Positions 54,794-63,908 are shown, counted from the stretch's first letter. The stretch: 64,000 bases of DNA from Parasedimentitalea huanghaiensis (GCF_009753675.1 NZ_WQLV01000002.1:641127-705126); one strand, 5' to 3'. Notes: generated by a model from the letters alone, not told the origin. Program-made: numbers and translations.

Positions 54794-55921
54794 TTGACTA
54801 CTGTTGAATTCGAACCCTGGGACGATCCGCAGGAAAAACCGCTGATCCATTTCCAGAACGTTACCAAAAAATTTGGTGAATTTACGGCCATCGATAATCT
54901 GACAATCGATATTTATGAGCGCGAATTCTATGCGCTTCTGGGGCCATCTGGCTGTGGTAAAACCACCCTAATGCGGATGCTTGCGGGGTTTGAAACGCCC
55001 ACAACTGGTAAAATACTACTCGCCGGTCAGGACATCGCTCCAGTTCCACCGAACAAGCGCGCCACCAATATGATGTTCCAGTCCTATGCCCTGTTTCCAC
55101 ACCTCTCAATATGGGAAAATATTGCCTTTGGTTTGAAACGCGAAGGTATGGCCAAACCTGACATCAACAACCGCGTTGACGAAATGCTACGGCTAACCCG
55201 TCTTGAACAATTTGCCCGCCGCAAGCCACATCAAATTTCGGGAGGTCAGCGTCAAAGGGTGGCACTTGCACGCTCTTTGGCCAAAGCTCCCAAGCTACTG
55301 TTGCTCGATGAACCTTTAGGTGCGCTTGACAAAAAGCTGCGCCAGGAAACTCAGTTTGAACTGATGGATATTCAAGAGAAAACCGGCACAACCTTTGTGA
55401 TCGTCACGCACGACCAGGAAGAAGCGATGACAGTTGCCAGTCGGGTGGCAGTTATGGACCACGGCAAGATCATCCAAGTGGCAACACCTGATCGGATTTA
55501 TGAAACACCAAACTCCGTCTATGTTGCTGATTTTATTGGAGACGTAAACATCATTGAGGGCACCACCAGTACCATTGGTGAAGATACATATGCGATCGGT
55601 TGGGCTGATGGCCTGGCGCCATTGAATGCAACCTCAAGCACGGCATTCTCAGACGGGCAGAAATGCCACTTGGCGATCCGTCCAGAAAAGGTCGCGATTT
55701 CAACTGACAAACCTGAAGGTGCCGCCAATGCGGTTCAGGGTAGAGTTCTCGACATTGCCTATCTCGGCAATATCTCAACCTACCATGTCGAACTGCTTTC
55801 GGGAGAGGTGATTAAGGCGCAGGCTGCAAACACCCGGCGGATATCGCGCCGCAGCTATACATGGGAAGACACTGTCTGGCTGTCCTGGACCGCCACGGCA
55901 GGCGTTCTACTGGCAAGTTGA
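54794..55921 (+). CDS. ABC transporter ATPase, PotG-like
   Basis: A 375-residue importer ATPase. Walker A GPSGCGKTT, Q-loop FQSYALFPHLS, signature ISGGQRQR, Walker B LLLLDEPLGALD and THDQEEA are present, then a TOBE domain. The start is a TTG at 54794 with GGAAGGGA upstream; no in-frame ATG occurs before the conserved core. It overlaps the next permease by one base (TGATG). It energises the importer formed with the PotF-like, PotH-like and PotI-like proteins. Confidence 0.93.
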   Translation: MTTVEFEPWDDPQEKPLIHFQNVTKKFGEFTAIDNLTIDIYEREFYALLGPSGCGKTTLMRMLAGFETPTTGKILLAGQDIAPVPPNKRATNMMFQSYALFPHLSIWENIAFGLKREGMAKPDINNRVDEMLRLTRLEQFARRKPHQISGGQRQRVALARSLAKAPKLLLLDEPLGALDKKLRQETQFELMDIQEKTGTTFVIVTHDQEEAMTVASRVAVMDHGKIIQVATPDRIYETPNSVYVADFIGDVNIIEGTTSTIGEDTYAIGWADGLAPLNATSSTAFSDGQKCHLAIRPEKVAISTDKPEGAANAVQGRVLDIAYLGNISTYHVELLSGEVIKAQAANTRRISRRSYTWEDTVWLSWTATAGVLLAS

Positions 55922-56802
55922 TGCGTCGCTTTTTCCTGATCGCCCCGCCCTTTGCCTGGCTGTTGCTGCTATTTTTAGTGCCATTTGTGATTGTGGTAAA
56001 AATTTCACTGTCCGACGCAGCATTGGCAATCCCACCCTATGTACCGAAATTCAGTTGGGCAGAAGGGATAGGAACTTACTTCGGCCAGTTGGATTTTGAA
56101 AATTTCACCTTCCTGACCGAAGATGACCTGTATTGGAAGGCCTATCTCAGCTCCCTCAAGATCGCGACTGTGTCGACGATTCTGACTTTATTGGTGGGCT
56201 ATCCGATGGCCTACGGGATGGCACGAGCATCTTCGGAGTGGCGCCCTACCCTGATGATGTTGGTTATCCTGCCCTTTTGGACTTCTTTCCTAATTCGGGT
56301 CTATGCATGGATGGGTATTCTCAGCAACGAGGGTTTTTTGAATCAATTCCTGCTCTGGGCCGGCATCATCGATACGCCGCTCATTATTCTCAACACCAAT
56401 ACCGCCGTCTATATTGGCATTGTCTACACCTACCTGCCTTTCATGATTCTACCGATTTTTTCAGCCTTGGAGCGCCTGGATGGATCACTGATTGAGGCTG
56501 CAGAAGATTTGGGTTGTTCCAGGTTGACCGCGTTTTGGTTGGTAACAATTCCACTGTCAAAAACCGGCATTATTGCAGGGTGCTTCCTGGTATTCATTCC
56601 GACGCTTGGTGAATTTGTGATCCCATCCCTACTGGGCGGCTCTAACTCGCTAATGATCGGCAAAGTTTTGTGGGAAGAGTTCTTCTCAAATCGGGACTGG
56701 CCAGTGGCAAGCGCTGTAGCAGTGATTCTCCTGCTGATCTTGATCATCCCCATCGTACTGTTCCAACGCAATCAGCAGAAGCAGCAGGAGGCCGAGCAAT
56801 GA
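55921..56802 (+). CDS. ABC transporter permease, PotH-like
   Basis: A 293-residue permease with about six membrane helices (for example APPFAWLLLLFLVPFVIVV, TLMMLVILPFWTSFLIRVYAW). The EAA docking loop is EAAEDLGCSRLTAFWLVTIPLSKTGI. It lacks the big insert of the PotB-like protein at 47383. The start at 55921 is coupled to the ATPase stop (TGATG) and its own stop overlaps the next start (ATGA), so the transporter genes are tightly co-translated. Confidence 0.93.
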   Translation: MRRFFLIAPPFAWLLLLFLVPFVIVVKISLSDAALAIPPYVPKFSWAEGIGTYFGQLDFENFTFLTEDDLYWKAYLSSLKIATVSTILTLLVGYPMAYGMARASSEWRPTLMMLVILPFWTSFLIRVYAWMGILSNEGFLNQFLLWAGIIDTPLIILNTNTAVYIGIVYTYLPFMILPIFSALERLDGSLIEAAEDLGCSRLTAFWLVTIPLSKTGIIAGCFLVFIPTLGEFVIPSLLGGSNSLMIGKVLWEEFFSNRDWPVASAVAVILLLILIIPIVLFQRNQQKQQEAEQ

Positions 56803-57614
56803 ACAAAACGAGCTGGTTTAATGTAGTCTCGCTGACTCTTGGGTTCGCCTTTCTCTATATCCCAATGATCATTCTGATCATTTTTAGCTTCAACGAAAGC
56901 AAGCTGGTCACTGTCTGGGCTGGATTTTCGACCAAATGGTATGGTGAACTGCTTCATAACGAAGCGTTTCTTAACGCTGCCTGGGTGACCATCAAAGTCG
57001 CCGTATTTTCGTCAACCATTGCAACGGTGCTGGGCACAATGGCCGCGTATGTACTGGTACGTGGTGGCCGTTTCATGGGCCGGACGCTATTTTCTGGCAT
57101 GATTTACGCGCCGCTGGTGATGCCAGAAGTGATAACCGGCCTCTCCCTATTGTTGTTGTTCATCGGCATTGGTCTCGATCGCGGCGTTCTGACTATTGTA
57201 CTGGCCCATAGTACATTTTCGATGTGCTATGTCTCTGTCGTGGTATCGTCTCGGCTTGTAACGTTTGATCGCTCTCTGGAAGAAGCGGCATTGGACCTTG
57301 GCTGTTCAGCAGCCCAAGCATTCCGGTTGGTCACTCTACCGATCATTGCTCCGGCAGTAATTTCGGGCTGGTTGTTGGCGTTCACCTTGTCACTCGATGA
57401 TCTGGTGATTGCTTCATTTACCACAGGACCTTCGGCAACGACTTTACCCATCCGCATTTTCTCCGCCGTACGACTAGGCGTCTCTCCAGAAATAAATGCG
57501 CTGTCGACCATTATGATTGCGATTGTCACATTCGGCGTAATCACTGCCTCTTTGATCACCAAACATCAAATGGTGCGGCAAAAACGTGAAGAACAGGAAG
57601 CGGTGCGCGGCTAA
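56799..57614 (+). CDS. ABC transporter permease, PotI-like
   Basis: A 271-residue permease, second membrane subunit of the importer. Six hydrophobic segments are seen, starting LTLGFAFLYIPMIILIIFSF. The EAA loop is EEAALDLGCSAAQAFRLVTLPIIAPAV, followed by SLDDLVIASFTTGPSATTLP, typical of PotI/PotC. The start at 56799 overlaps the previous stop. The stop and the start of the FAD oxidase share one base (TAATG). Confidence 0.93.
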   Translation: MNKTSWFNVVSLTLGFAFLYIPMIILIIFSFNESKLVTVWAGFSTKWYGELLHNEAFLNAAWVTIKVAVFSSTIATVLGTMAAYVLVRGGRFMGRTLFSGMIYAPLVMPEVITGLSLLLLFIGIGLDRGVLTIVLAHSTFSMCYVSVVVSSRLVTFDRSLEEAALDLGCSAAQAFRLVTLPIIAPAVISGWLLAFTLSLDDLVIASFTTGPSATTLPIRIFSAVRLGVSPEINALSTIMIAIVTFGVITASLITKHQMVRQKREEQEAVRG

Positions 57615-58933
57615 TGCGGCGGATCTATCCCGATTACGCTTATGGGTCCGGCCCACGAGATAATTGCTGGTGGGATAAAACCATCGAAGCGCCAGACTGG
57701 CCAGAGCAGCGAGGTGAGGAAAAGGTCGATGTCGCAATTGTAGGCGGTGGTTTTACTGGCTTATCAGCTGCATTGCACTTGGCTCAAGACGGCACCAACG
57801 TTGCCGTTTTAGAGGCCGAATCTCCTGGCTGGGGCGCATCAGGGCGCAATGGTGGATTTTGTTGTTTGGGTGGCTCCAAGCTGCGCGGTACCACACTCCG
57901 TCGTCGGTTCGGCATTGAAGCAGCTGAAACCTACGAGGCGAGTGAGGTGGCTGCTGTTAATTTGGTCCGGCAGTTGCTCGACACGTACGGCATTGAAGCT
58001 GAAACGCATTCACACGGCGAAACTCAATTGGCACATTCACCCAAAGCGATGACCCGCTTGAGGGCCGAAGCCCATGCAATGGCTCAGGCTGGCGAACCAG
58101 TCGAGTTTCTTGAGAAGCATCAACTGGCCGAGCATGGGCTAAATGGCCCTTTTTATGGGGCACTCACCACACCTGTTGGCTTTGGTATGAACCCTCGGAA
58201 ATACCTGTTCGGCTTGGCTCAGGCCGCCAAATCAGCGGGCGCAAACCTATTTCAACATAGCCCTGCCATCAAAATCACCAAACAAGGTGAGAGCTTTGTA
58301 GTCACAACCCCAAATGGCATATTGCGTGCTGGGCAGGTGGTTATCGCCACCAATGGCTATTCGTCAGAGGATCTTCCACCTTGGTTGGCGGGGCGCTATA
58401 TGCCCACCCAGTCCACCGCAATGGTGACACGCGTGCTGACTGAAAACGAGCTTCAAGCACAGGGCTGGTTCAGCGATCAGATGGCTTATGACAGTCGAAA
58501 CCTGTTGCATTACTTCAGACTGATGCCCAACCGCAGATTTTTGTTTGGGATGCGCGGAGGGCTGATGTCATCTGTTCGGGCTGAAACTTCAATTCGTCGT
58601 CACTTACGCCATGACTTCGAAAAGATGTTTCCCGCCTGGGGCTCTGTTGAAACCACCCACTGCTGGTCGGGAATGGTCTGCTTGTCACGCAATTTGGTAC
58701 CCTATGTGGGGCCAGTACCTGAAATGCCAGGTATGTTTGCCGGATTATGCTATCACGGCAACGGCGTTGCGATGGGCACTTATACCGGTCATTTGTTGGC
58801 AAATTTAGTACAGGGGCGAGTCCCCGATATGCCCTATTCCAAAGTGGTCCAATCTATGCCGAAATTTCCGTTGGGACGGGCCCGGCGGCTATTGATGCCG
58901 CCAGCCTATGTTGCATTAGGGCTGATGGATTGA
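57614..58933 (+). CDS. FAD-dependent oxidoreductase (PuuB-like, gamma-glutamylputrescine oxidase type)
   Basis: A 439-residue DAO-family flavoprotein. The N-terminal extension YPDYAYGSGPRDNCWWD is typical of PuuB-like oxidases. The FAD motif is VAIVGGGFTGLSAALHLAQ, followed by ASGRNGGFCCLGG. The C-terminal Gly-His/flavin segment is GLCYHGNGVAMGTYTGHLLAN. PuuB oxidises gamma-glutamylputrescine; no PuuA-type ligase or PuuD is in the window, so the true substrate may be another amine carried by the transporter. It is coupled by TAATG to the PotI-like gene. Its end overlaps the convergent kinase gene by 28 bases. Confidence 0.85.
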   Translation: MRRIYPDYAYGSGPRDNCWWDKTIEAPDWPEQRGEEKVDVAIVGGGFTGLSAALHLAQDGTNVAVLEAESPGWGASGRNGGFCCLGGSKLRGTTLRRRFGIEAAETYEASEVAAVNLVRQLLDTYGIEAETHSHGETQLAHSPKAMTRLRAEAHAMAQAGEPVEFLEKHQLAEHGLNGPFYGALTTPVGFGMNPRKYLFGLAQAAKSAGANLFQHSPAIKITKQGESFVVTTPNGILRAGQVVIATNGYSSEDLPPWLAGRYMPTQSTAMVTRVLTENELQAQGWFSDQMAYDSRNLLHYFRLMPNRRFLFGMRGGLMSSVRAETSIRRHLRHDFEKMFPAWGSVETTHCWSGMVCLSRNLVPYVGPVPEMPGMFAGLCYHGNGVAMGTYTGHLLANLVQGRVPDMPYSKVVQSMPKFPLGRARRLLMPPAYVALGLMD

Positions 58934-59721
58934 AGCGCATCCAGCTCTAGAAGCATTGCCTCTTGGTCTCGGTTACCGCCCAATTCTGCTTTCCACTGGC
59001 AATAGGCAGCCATTCTCCAATGAAACCAAGGCCTTAAAGACTTCAACCGCTCCACCACGCGCCGGTCTGGATACGCCGCAACAAAATCGTTTTCTTCTGC
59101 CTGGGTAAGTGGGCGCCCGCGATACAGAAGCTGCATCGCAGGGGAGAGAAATAGAGCTAGATCCTCTGCTGGATCACCGAGTTGAGGACACTGCCAATCG
59201 ATCAGGGTTAGGGTACCATCATGTTCCAGCAGATTACCCGGTACCGGATCACCATGAATTAGTGTTCGTTTTTCAAGCGGGGCAACTTGTCCAACTGGCG
59301 CCAAGTGCTGCAGGTGCGCTGTGGTATTGCAACGCGCCATAATTTCCCGCGTTTGCGCCGTTAGGTCAGTACTTCCATTGCATCCGTCGGGCAAATCAGC
59401 AAATCTAGGTTGGTCATGTAGTCGCCCCAACAGTTGAGCAACATGAGGTGTTCCCGTTTGCCAGATGGAACCCTCAATATGAGAGTATGCCAGCCAGTGA
59501 TGACCTTTAAACACCCCGGCATCCAGAAGCCGCGGCACCATTCCCGTGCCCGCCAGGGCAGATAAACTAGCCCTTTCGCGCTTAGGATCGTTGGCAAACA
59601 AAGGATTTTCGCCGTGCTTCAGATACAGTTTGACGACAATCTCACTCGCTCGCCAAACACAGTTTGACCGCCCCCCGGACAATCGTTCGGGATTTTCAAC
59701 TTCCAGTCCACGCAATTGCAA
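58906..59721 (-). CDS. Aminoglycoside phosphotransferase-like (APH) family kinase
   Basis: A 271-residue APH/choline-kinase-fold protein: GGRSNCVW near the start (ATP loop), IHGDPVPGNLL (catalytic Asp and Asn), and LIDWQCPQLGDPAEDLALFL (metal Asp). Members phosphorylate choline, thiamine, homoserine or aminoglycosides. The substrate is unknown. The start is unclear: only TTG codons (59721, 59727) are available before an upstream stop, and the usual N-terminal helix would need an earlier start. Its 3' end overlaps the FAD oxidase. Confidence 0.75.
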   Translation of the reverse strand: MQLRGLEVENPERLSGGRSNCVWRASEIVVKLYLKHGENPLFANDPKRERASLSALAGTGMVPRLLDAGVFKGHHWLAYSHIEGSIWQTGTPHVAQLLGRLHDQPRFADLPDGCNGSTDLTAQTREIMARCNTTAHLQHLAPVGQVAPLEKRTLIHGDPVPGNLLEHDGTLTLIDWQCPQLGDPAEDLALFLSPAMQLLYRGRPLTQAEENDFVAAYPDRRVVERLKSLRPWFHWRMAAYCQWKAELGGNRDQEAMLLELDALQSISPNAT

Positions 59722-59829
59722 ATGCGCAAAAAGATCAGTTTCGTTCTGAGTGGTCAGTGGTTGCAGGGCAGGCTCCGATCAGCACCTCCCTGAATTCAGG
59801 AAAGCAAAGGTATTCGGAACGCCCTTGCT

Positions 59830-60507
59830 TCAGCCAGAACTGGTTGGGTTACGCAAAGCCGTCACCGACGAGGCCAAAATCGCCGACCCGCCCTGAAGGA
59901 TCAAGACCACATCGTTACCCTGCATCTGAGTTTCTTGGACGCGAGTGTAAACTTCTGCAGTTTCAGACATTATGACTTCACCATTGTTGATGCTTTCAAC
60001 CGTGAACGTATAGTTTCCAGAAGCAAATGGGTCGCCTTCATCGTTCCGGCCGTTCCACTGATAGGGATCCGCGGAAACTGGCAAGGGGACACGTTGCACT
60101 TCGTTGCCGTCAGAATCATTAACCACCAACTGAACAGTATCAGAGGCAGCAGCCGGATTCGGTGCGACTGTAATTGGTGTCGAACCATCGAAGTGGGCTG
60201 GCGCAGTAGCCCGTGCTTCCATCCCAACCCAGCCAGACATCGCAGCCATATTGGCTAAGCCCATTTGCTGAGCCATTGCTTCCAACAATGTATTGCTTTC
60301 AACTTGCTGTTCCACCATCGAAAACTGAGCAAGCTGGGCGGCATATTCAGACGAATCCATCGGTTCCAATGGGTCCTGATAGCGCGCTTGTGCGGTCAGC
60401 ATCTTCAGAAAGGTTTCGTAATCAGACGATGACGCATCCGTGACGGTTGAATTTGAAGCTGTAGACTGTTGCGCTGCTTGTGTGGCTGAACTTACTGCTG
60501 TTGGCAT
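59830..60507 (-). CDS. flgD: Flagellar hook-capping protein FlgD
   Basis: A 225-residue FlgD that caps the growing hook and helps add hook subunits. The family N-terminal region is DYETFLKMLTAQARYQDPLEPMDSSEYAAQLAQ followed by FSMVEQQ. A FLG_D Ig-like segment near residues 140-185 has QVPLP-type and YQWNGRNDEGDPFASGNYTF. There is no signal peptide, as expected for a substrate of the flagellar export system. fliK lies four bases upstream on the same strand. Confidence 0.95.
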   Translation of the reverse strand: MPTAVSSATQAAQQSTASNSTVTDASSSDYETFLKMLTAQARYQDPLEPMDSSEYAAQLAQFSMVEQQVESNTLLEAMAQQMGLANMAAMSGWVGMEARATAPAHFDGSTPITVAPNPAAASDTVQLVVNDSDGNEVQRVPLPVSADPYQWNGRNDEGDPFASGNYTFTVESINNGEVIMSETAEVYTRVQETQMQGNDVVLILQGGSAILASSVTALRNPTSSG

Positions 60508-60511
60508 TGAT

Positions 60512-61999
60512 TTATATCCTCATATCCAGCCCGGTTTCACCCAGGCGAAGGTTTTTCTGTGCCGGTTCCGGAATGTTGTTAGCGAGTGGATCAGTATCGC
60601 TCGCTTCAGATGACCCGCCGCCGAACGAAGCGCCTTGTTCGGCTCCCTCGCCCATCTGGCCAGCGAAGCCCTCACCACCAAATTCAAAGGAAATGTCCTC
60701 AAATCCCATTTGGCGAAACTCGTCAGCGAGCTCGTTGATATGGCGGCGCATCATATCGCCGGTTTCGGGCCGCTCAGTCGTTATCATCACAATCACCGAC
60801 GAATCAGTGGTTGTTACACGCATTTTCACTCGACCCAATTCTTCTGGGTTAAGGGCAACATCAATATTGCGCTCTCCCTTAGTTGCCAGGGCCGTTGCGA
60901 GTTGAGCCGCCACCAGGCGCGGAGTTTCCGGGCGGTGCGCAGTACCCGGACTCATCACTGCCTCAGTAAGTAATTGAGACAGCCCAGCGGGCTCCGACGA
61001 CAGAGGGTCCAACATTAGGTTCTTGTTGAAATGATCCAACAAAACCTCGGCATCACTGATTGCAGCTTGCCCGGCTATCGAGGGCTGCGCAGCAACAGCA
61101 TTTTGGGTCACAACGATGTTTGTCGGCGCAGTTGGCTGGCGGGACGACTTATCACCGGTAGTAACCTCCACACCGTCAGCTGATTGTGCAAAACGCCTTT
61201 GCCGCGGAGACTCTGTCTCGACTGTATCTGAGTTCTTTGTAATCGTTGGAAACGATCGAACCTCTCCAGTTTGTTGGGCGGAATTGACGGTTGCCGTCGG
61301 TCTTTCTTGCACCAGTCGGTTTCTAATCCGGTCCATGTTTTGTTGTTGCTGCTCTGCTGCAACATTGGGCTTTTCCGCTTGATGCGCATTGGTTGCTGAC
61401 TGGGCCGTAGCCAATTGCAGCTCTGCAATGCTGCGATGTCCCGACTGCCGAGTTGCATCTTGCCGCACAACTTGTTCTGGCTTCGGCTCAACCGCGTCAC
61501 CTTCGTCCGACCCTGAACCGGCAACCGACGCTGGCGCTGGCGTAGATGTAGCAGCCGTCTGTACAGTTCCTAAGCCCTTGCTGGTTGTATCTCCGGCGGT
61601 ATCAGGTTGCTTTCCAGCCTCAACCGCCAATGCGGACGCAGAAGCGGAACGAGCCACTGCTGATGGCGAATGCTCTTGAGTTGCGACAAATGGCACTGCA
61701 CTCTCGGAACCCTCGGCACCAGTATCATCTGCATCAGATTTAGATTCTGCTAGATCACTTGCACCTGCGCCGTCACCCTTCGGCGAATCAGCAGTTTCAT
61801 CAATTTTGGGCGTTATCGGCAGGCCTGTCTCAGGATCAAGAGCTTCTGGCTGAACCTCATCCCCAGTAATAGTCTGATCTTTTTCGGTTTTTGAATAATA
61901 GTTTTGAAAATCCGCACCAGTACTGGCCGAATTTGACTTTGGCGCAACTGAACTTTTGACCACATCAAAAGCCGTTCCTGATTGTATATGTTTAAGCAT
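60512..61999 (-). CDS. fliK: Flagellar hook-length control protein FliK
   Basis: A 495-residue FliK. The first 370 residues are low-complexity, rich in Ala, Ser, Thr, Gln and Glu, as in the ruler part of FliK. The C-terminal Flg_hook domain (about 375-465) is recognisable from LNPEELGRVKMRVTTTDSSV, MRRHINELADEFRQMGF and ISFEFGGEG. FliK measures hook length and switches the export gate. The start at 61999 faces the divergent rod-binding gene across 126 bases. Confidence 0.93.
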   Translation of the reverse strand: MLKHIQSGTAFDVVKSSVAPKSNSASTGADFQNYYSKTEKDQTITGDEVQPEALDPETGLPITPKIDETADSPKGDGAGASDLAESKSDADDTGAEGSESAVPFVATQEHSPSAVARSASASALAVEAGKQPDTAGDTTSKGLGTVQTAATSTPAPASVAGSGSDEGDAVEPKPEQVVRQDATRQSGHRSIAELQLATAQSATNAHQAEKPNVAAEQQQQNMDRIRNRLVQERPTATVNSAQQTGEVRSFPTITKNSDTVETESPRQRRFAQSADGVEVTTGDKSSRQPTAPTNIVVTQNAVAAQPSIAGQAAISDAEVLLDHFNKNLMLDPLSSEPAGLSQLLTEAVMSPGTAHRPETPRLVAAQLATALATKGERNIDVALNPEELGRVKMRVTTTDSSVIVMITTERPETGDMMRRHINELADEFRQMGFEDISFEFGGEGFAGQMGEGAEQGASFGGGSSEASDTDPLANNIPEPAQKNLRLGETGLDMRI

Positions 62000-62041
62000 G
62001 TTGTTCCGGACATTCTATCTCGACCCCTCCTTAATTACACA

Positions 62042-62068
62042 AACCGGTTACGGTAATTTTAACCGGTT
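62042..62068. promoter_or_regulatory. Paired AACCGGTT palindromes in the fliK / flgJ-like divergent promoter
   Basis: AACCGGTT occurs at 62042-62049 and 62061-62068, starts 19 bases apart, both followed by A and Y-GG. The interval also holds TTAC-7-TTAA (48-62), one base off the CtrA full-site pattern TTAA-7-TTAA. CtrA controls flagellar genes in alphaproteobacteria, so either reading is possible. Confidence 0.5.
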
Positions 62069-62125
62069 ATGGCGCAGTCTAAGAAAAATCGAAGCAATTC
62101 GTAGATATTCACGCGGAGACGCCCA

Positions 62126-62419
62126 ATGCCCAATCTTACTGCCTCTATTTCGCCCTCTATGCAGACTTCGCTTCAGCCAGTGCCTGATCGGCAAGACCCT
62201 TTGCGTAAAGCTGCACAACAGCTGGAAGCAACGTTTCTTGCGGAAATGTTGAAGTCAGCCGGGCTGGGTGAAAGTCGCGAATCGTTTGGTGGCGGCTCTG
62301 GTGAAGACCAGTTTTCAACATTTCTAGTCCGCGCTCAGGCGGAACAAATGGCGCAGGCCGGCGGCATTGGCTTAGCCGAATCGCTCTACAACTCTATGAA
62401 GGAGGCTCAAAATGACTGA
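62126..62419 (+). CDS. Rod-binding protein (FlgJ N-terminal type)
   Basis: A 97-residue protein that matches the rod-binding half of FlgJ: LRKAAQQLEATFLAEMLKSAGLGE, followed by GSGEDQFSTFLVRAQAEQMAQAGG and LAESLYNSM. It lacks the muramidase half found in gammaproteobacterial FlgJ, which is normal for alphaproteobacteria. It probably helps rod assembly in the periplasm. It overlaps the FlgN-like gene by eight bases, so both are co-translated. Confidence 0.92.
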   Translation: MPNLTASISPSMQTSLQPVPDRQDPLRKAAQQLEATFLAEMLKSAGLGESRESFGGGSGEDQFSTFLVRAQAEQMAQAGGIGLAESLYNSMKEAQND

Positions 62420-62771
62420 CCAAAACCCACAGACCCTGATCAATGACCTTGATTCAATCCTAGACCAAGAACGCCAAGCTCTAGTCAACGGTGACCTGAC
62501 AAAACTGAGTGGATTGATTGCTAAAAAGGAAACTCTGATTACTGATCTGAACGCGATCGGTGAATTGGAGCGCGAAACATTATCGCAGGTCCAAGGCAAA
62601 GTTTCTCGTAACCAGGTTCTTCTGGATAGCGCTATGGAAGGGATCCGTGCGGTTGCTACCCGTATGGCCGAGCTACGTCGCGTACGCAAAGGTTTGGATG
62701 TATATGACAAAGCAGGTCGTAGAACTCGCTATGGTACCCGTGGCAGTGTCAGTTTGGAAAAGCGCGCTTAA
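62412..62771 (+). CDS. FlgN-like flagellar chaperone
   Basis: A 119-residue, helix-rich protein: MTDQNPQTLINDLDSILDQERQAL, then GLIAKKETLITDLNAIGELERETL and NQVLLDSAMEGIRAVATRMAELR. The heptad-like helices and position next to the rod-binding gene fit the FlgN chaperone that carries hook-filament junction proteins. The C-terminus is basic. It is short, so the family call is moderately secure. The flagellin gene follows after 210 bases that should hold the flagellin promoter and leader. Confidence 0.82.
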   Translation: MTDQNPQTLINDLDSILDQERQALVNGDLTKLSGLIAKKETLITDLNAIGELERETLSQVQGKVSRNQVLLDSAMEGIRAVATRMAELRRVRKGLDVYDKAGRRTRYGTRGSVSLEKRA

Positions 62772-62981
62772 TCCCAGCAATTTTGCAAAAAATTCTAAGG
62801 AAGCCTTTTTTGAGATTAGCACTCTCTTAGCACCTATCAGGCCAGTGTGTTCCTGCACCTCGATGACGGGGTGGCGCGAACGCTAGAGGCCGAACGCACC
62901 AGTCAGAATGACATCAAACCATGCCCCAACGGGGCAAGATATGATGGGGCCAAAGTGCCCTGCAATCAAAGGATAGTATCT

Positions 62982-63830
62982 ATGACCAGCATTCTGACAA
63001 ACAATGGTGCAATGGTTGCTCTGCAGACTCTGCAGTCAGTCAACGACAACCTGACCACTGCTCAGAACGAAATCTCCACTGGTAAGCGGGTTGGATCCGC
63101 CAGCGACAACGCCGCTGTTTGGGCAATTTCCAAAACAATGGAATCCGATATCGCAGGTTTCGAAGCCATCTCCGAAAGCCTGGCAGTTGGTGAAGCCACT
63201 GTTTCGGTTGCTTCGGCCGGTGCTGAACAGATCGTGGAAAAACTAACTGAAATCAAAGAACTGATCGTCTCAGCGCAGTCTGAAAACGTCGACCACACCA
63301 AGATCCAAAACGACATTGATGCAAAGGCTGCACAGGTTGCTGCCATTATCGGTGCTGCACAGTTCAATGGTGCCAACCTTCTGGCTGCTGACGTTGATGG
63401 CAACGGCGCAACATCATTGGGTGTTCTGGCATCACTGGATCGGGTTGGTGCTACGGGTACACCAACAGCAACTGAAATCACTGTTGATACTGTAGATTTT
63501 GAAACCGATATCGACCTGGCTTCGAACCTAACCTCCTTCACCAACGTGACTGACGCCGCAACTGCCCTGACAGAAATCGAAGGTTTCCTGACAGTGGCCA
63601 TTGATGGTGCTGCTGCACTCGGTTCGGATACCGCGCGTTTGAAAGATCAGGGTGATTTTGTCAGCAAACTAACCGACTCCATGAAAATGGGTGTTAGTTC
63701 GATGACCGACACCAACATGGAAGAGGCCTCTGCTCGGTTGAAGGCCCTGCAGACCCAGCAACAGCTGGCTGTGCAGTCCCTCTCGATCGCAAATGGTGCG
63801 CCACAATCGATCATGACGCTGTTCCGCTAA
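62982..63830 (+). CDS. fliC: Flagellin
   Basis: A 282-residue flagellin. The N-terminal D0/D1 region is MTSILTNNGAMVALQTLQSVN then ISTGKRVGSASDNAAVWAISKTM; the C-terminal D0 helix is NMEEASARLKALQTQQQLAVQSLSIANGAPQSIMTLFR. The middle variable part is short (about 80 residues), as in small alphaproteobacterial flagellins that lack D2/D3 loops. There is no signal peptide, since it is exported by the flagellar apparatus. The start at 62982 fits the family; the open frame upstream is leader. A terminator follows, then flaF, whose product usually acts in flagellin export or regulation. Confidence 0.96.
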   Translation: MTSILTNNGAMVALQTLQSVNDNLTTAQNEISTGKRVGSASDNAAVWAISKTMESDIAGFEAISESLAVGEATVSVASAGAEQIVEKLTEIKELIVSAQSENVDHTKIQNDIDAKAAQVAAIIGAAQFNGANLLAADVDGNGATSLGVLASLDRVGATGTPTATEITVDTVDFETDIDLASNLTSFTNVTDAATALTEIEGFLTVAIDGAAALGSDTARLKDQGDFVSKLTDSMKMGVSSMTDTNMEEASARLKALQTQQQLAVQSLSIANGAPQSIMTLFR

Positions 63831-63838
63831 GTAAAATG

Positions 63839-63868
63839 AACCGGGGCGCAACACCGCCCCGGTTTTCC
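63839..63868 (+). terminator. Flagellin terminator
   Basis: Perfect ten-base stem AACCGGGGCG/CGCCCCGGTT with loop CAACAC, followed by TTCC, eight bases past the flagellin stop. The short T-run may allow some read-through into flaF. Confidence 0.8.
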
Positions 63869-63908
63869 ATCTCAGAGAATCTGATGATTAGAGACGTAAG
63901 GAAATGAC

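Noticed and set aside
57614..58933. Calling the FAD oxidase glycine/sarcosine oxidase or D-amino-acid dehydrogenase
   Set aside because: The N-terminal extension and coupling to a polyamine importer fit the PuuB group better, though the substrate remains open.
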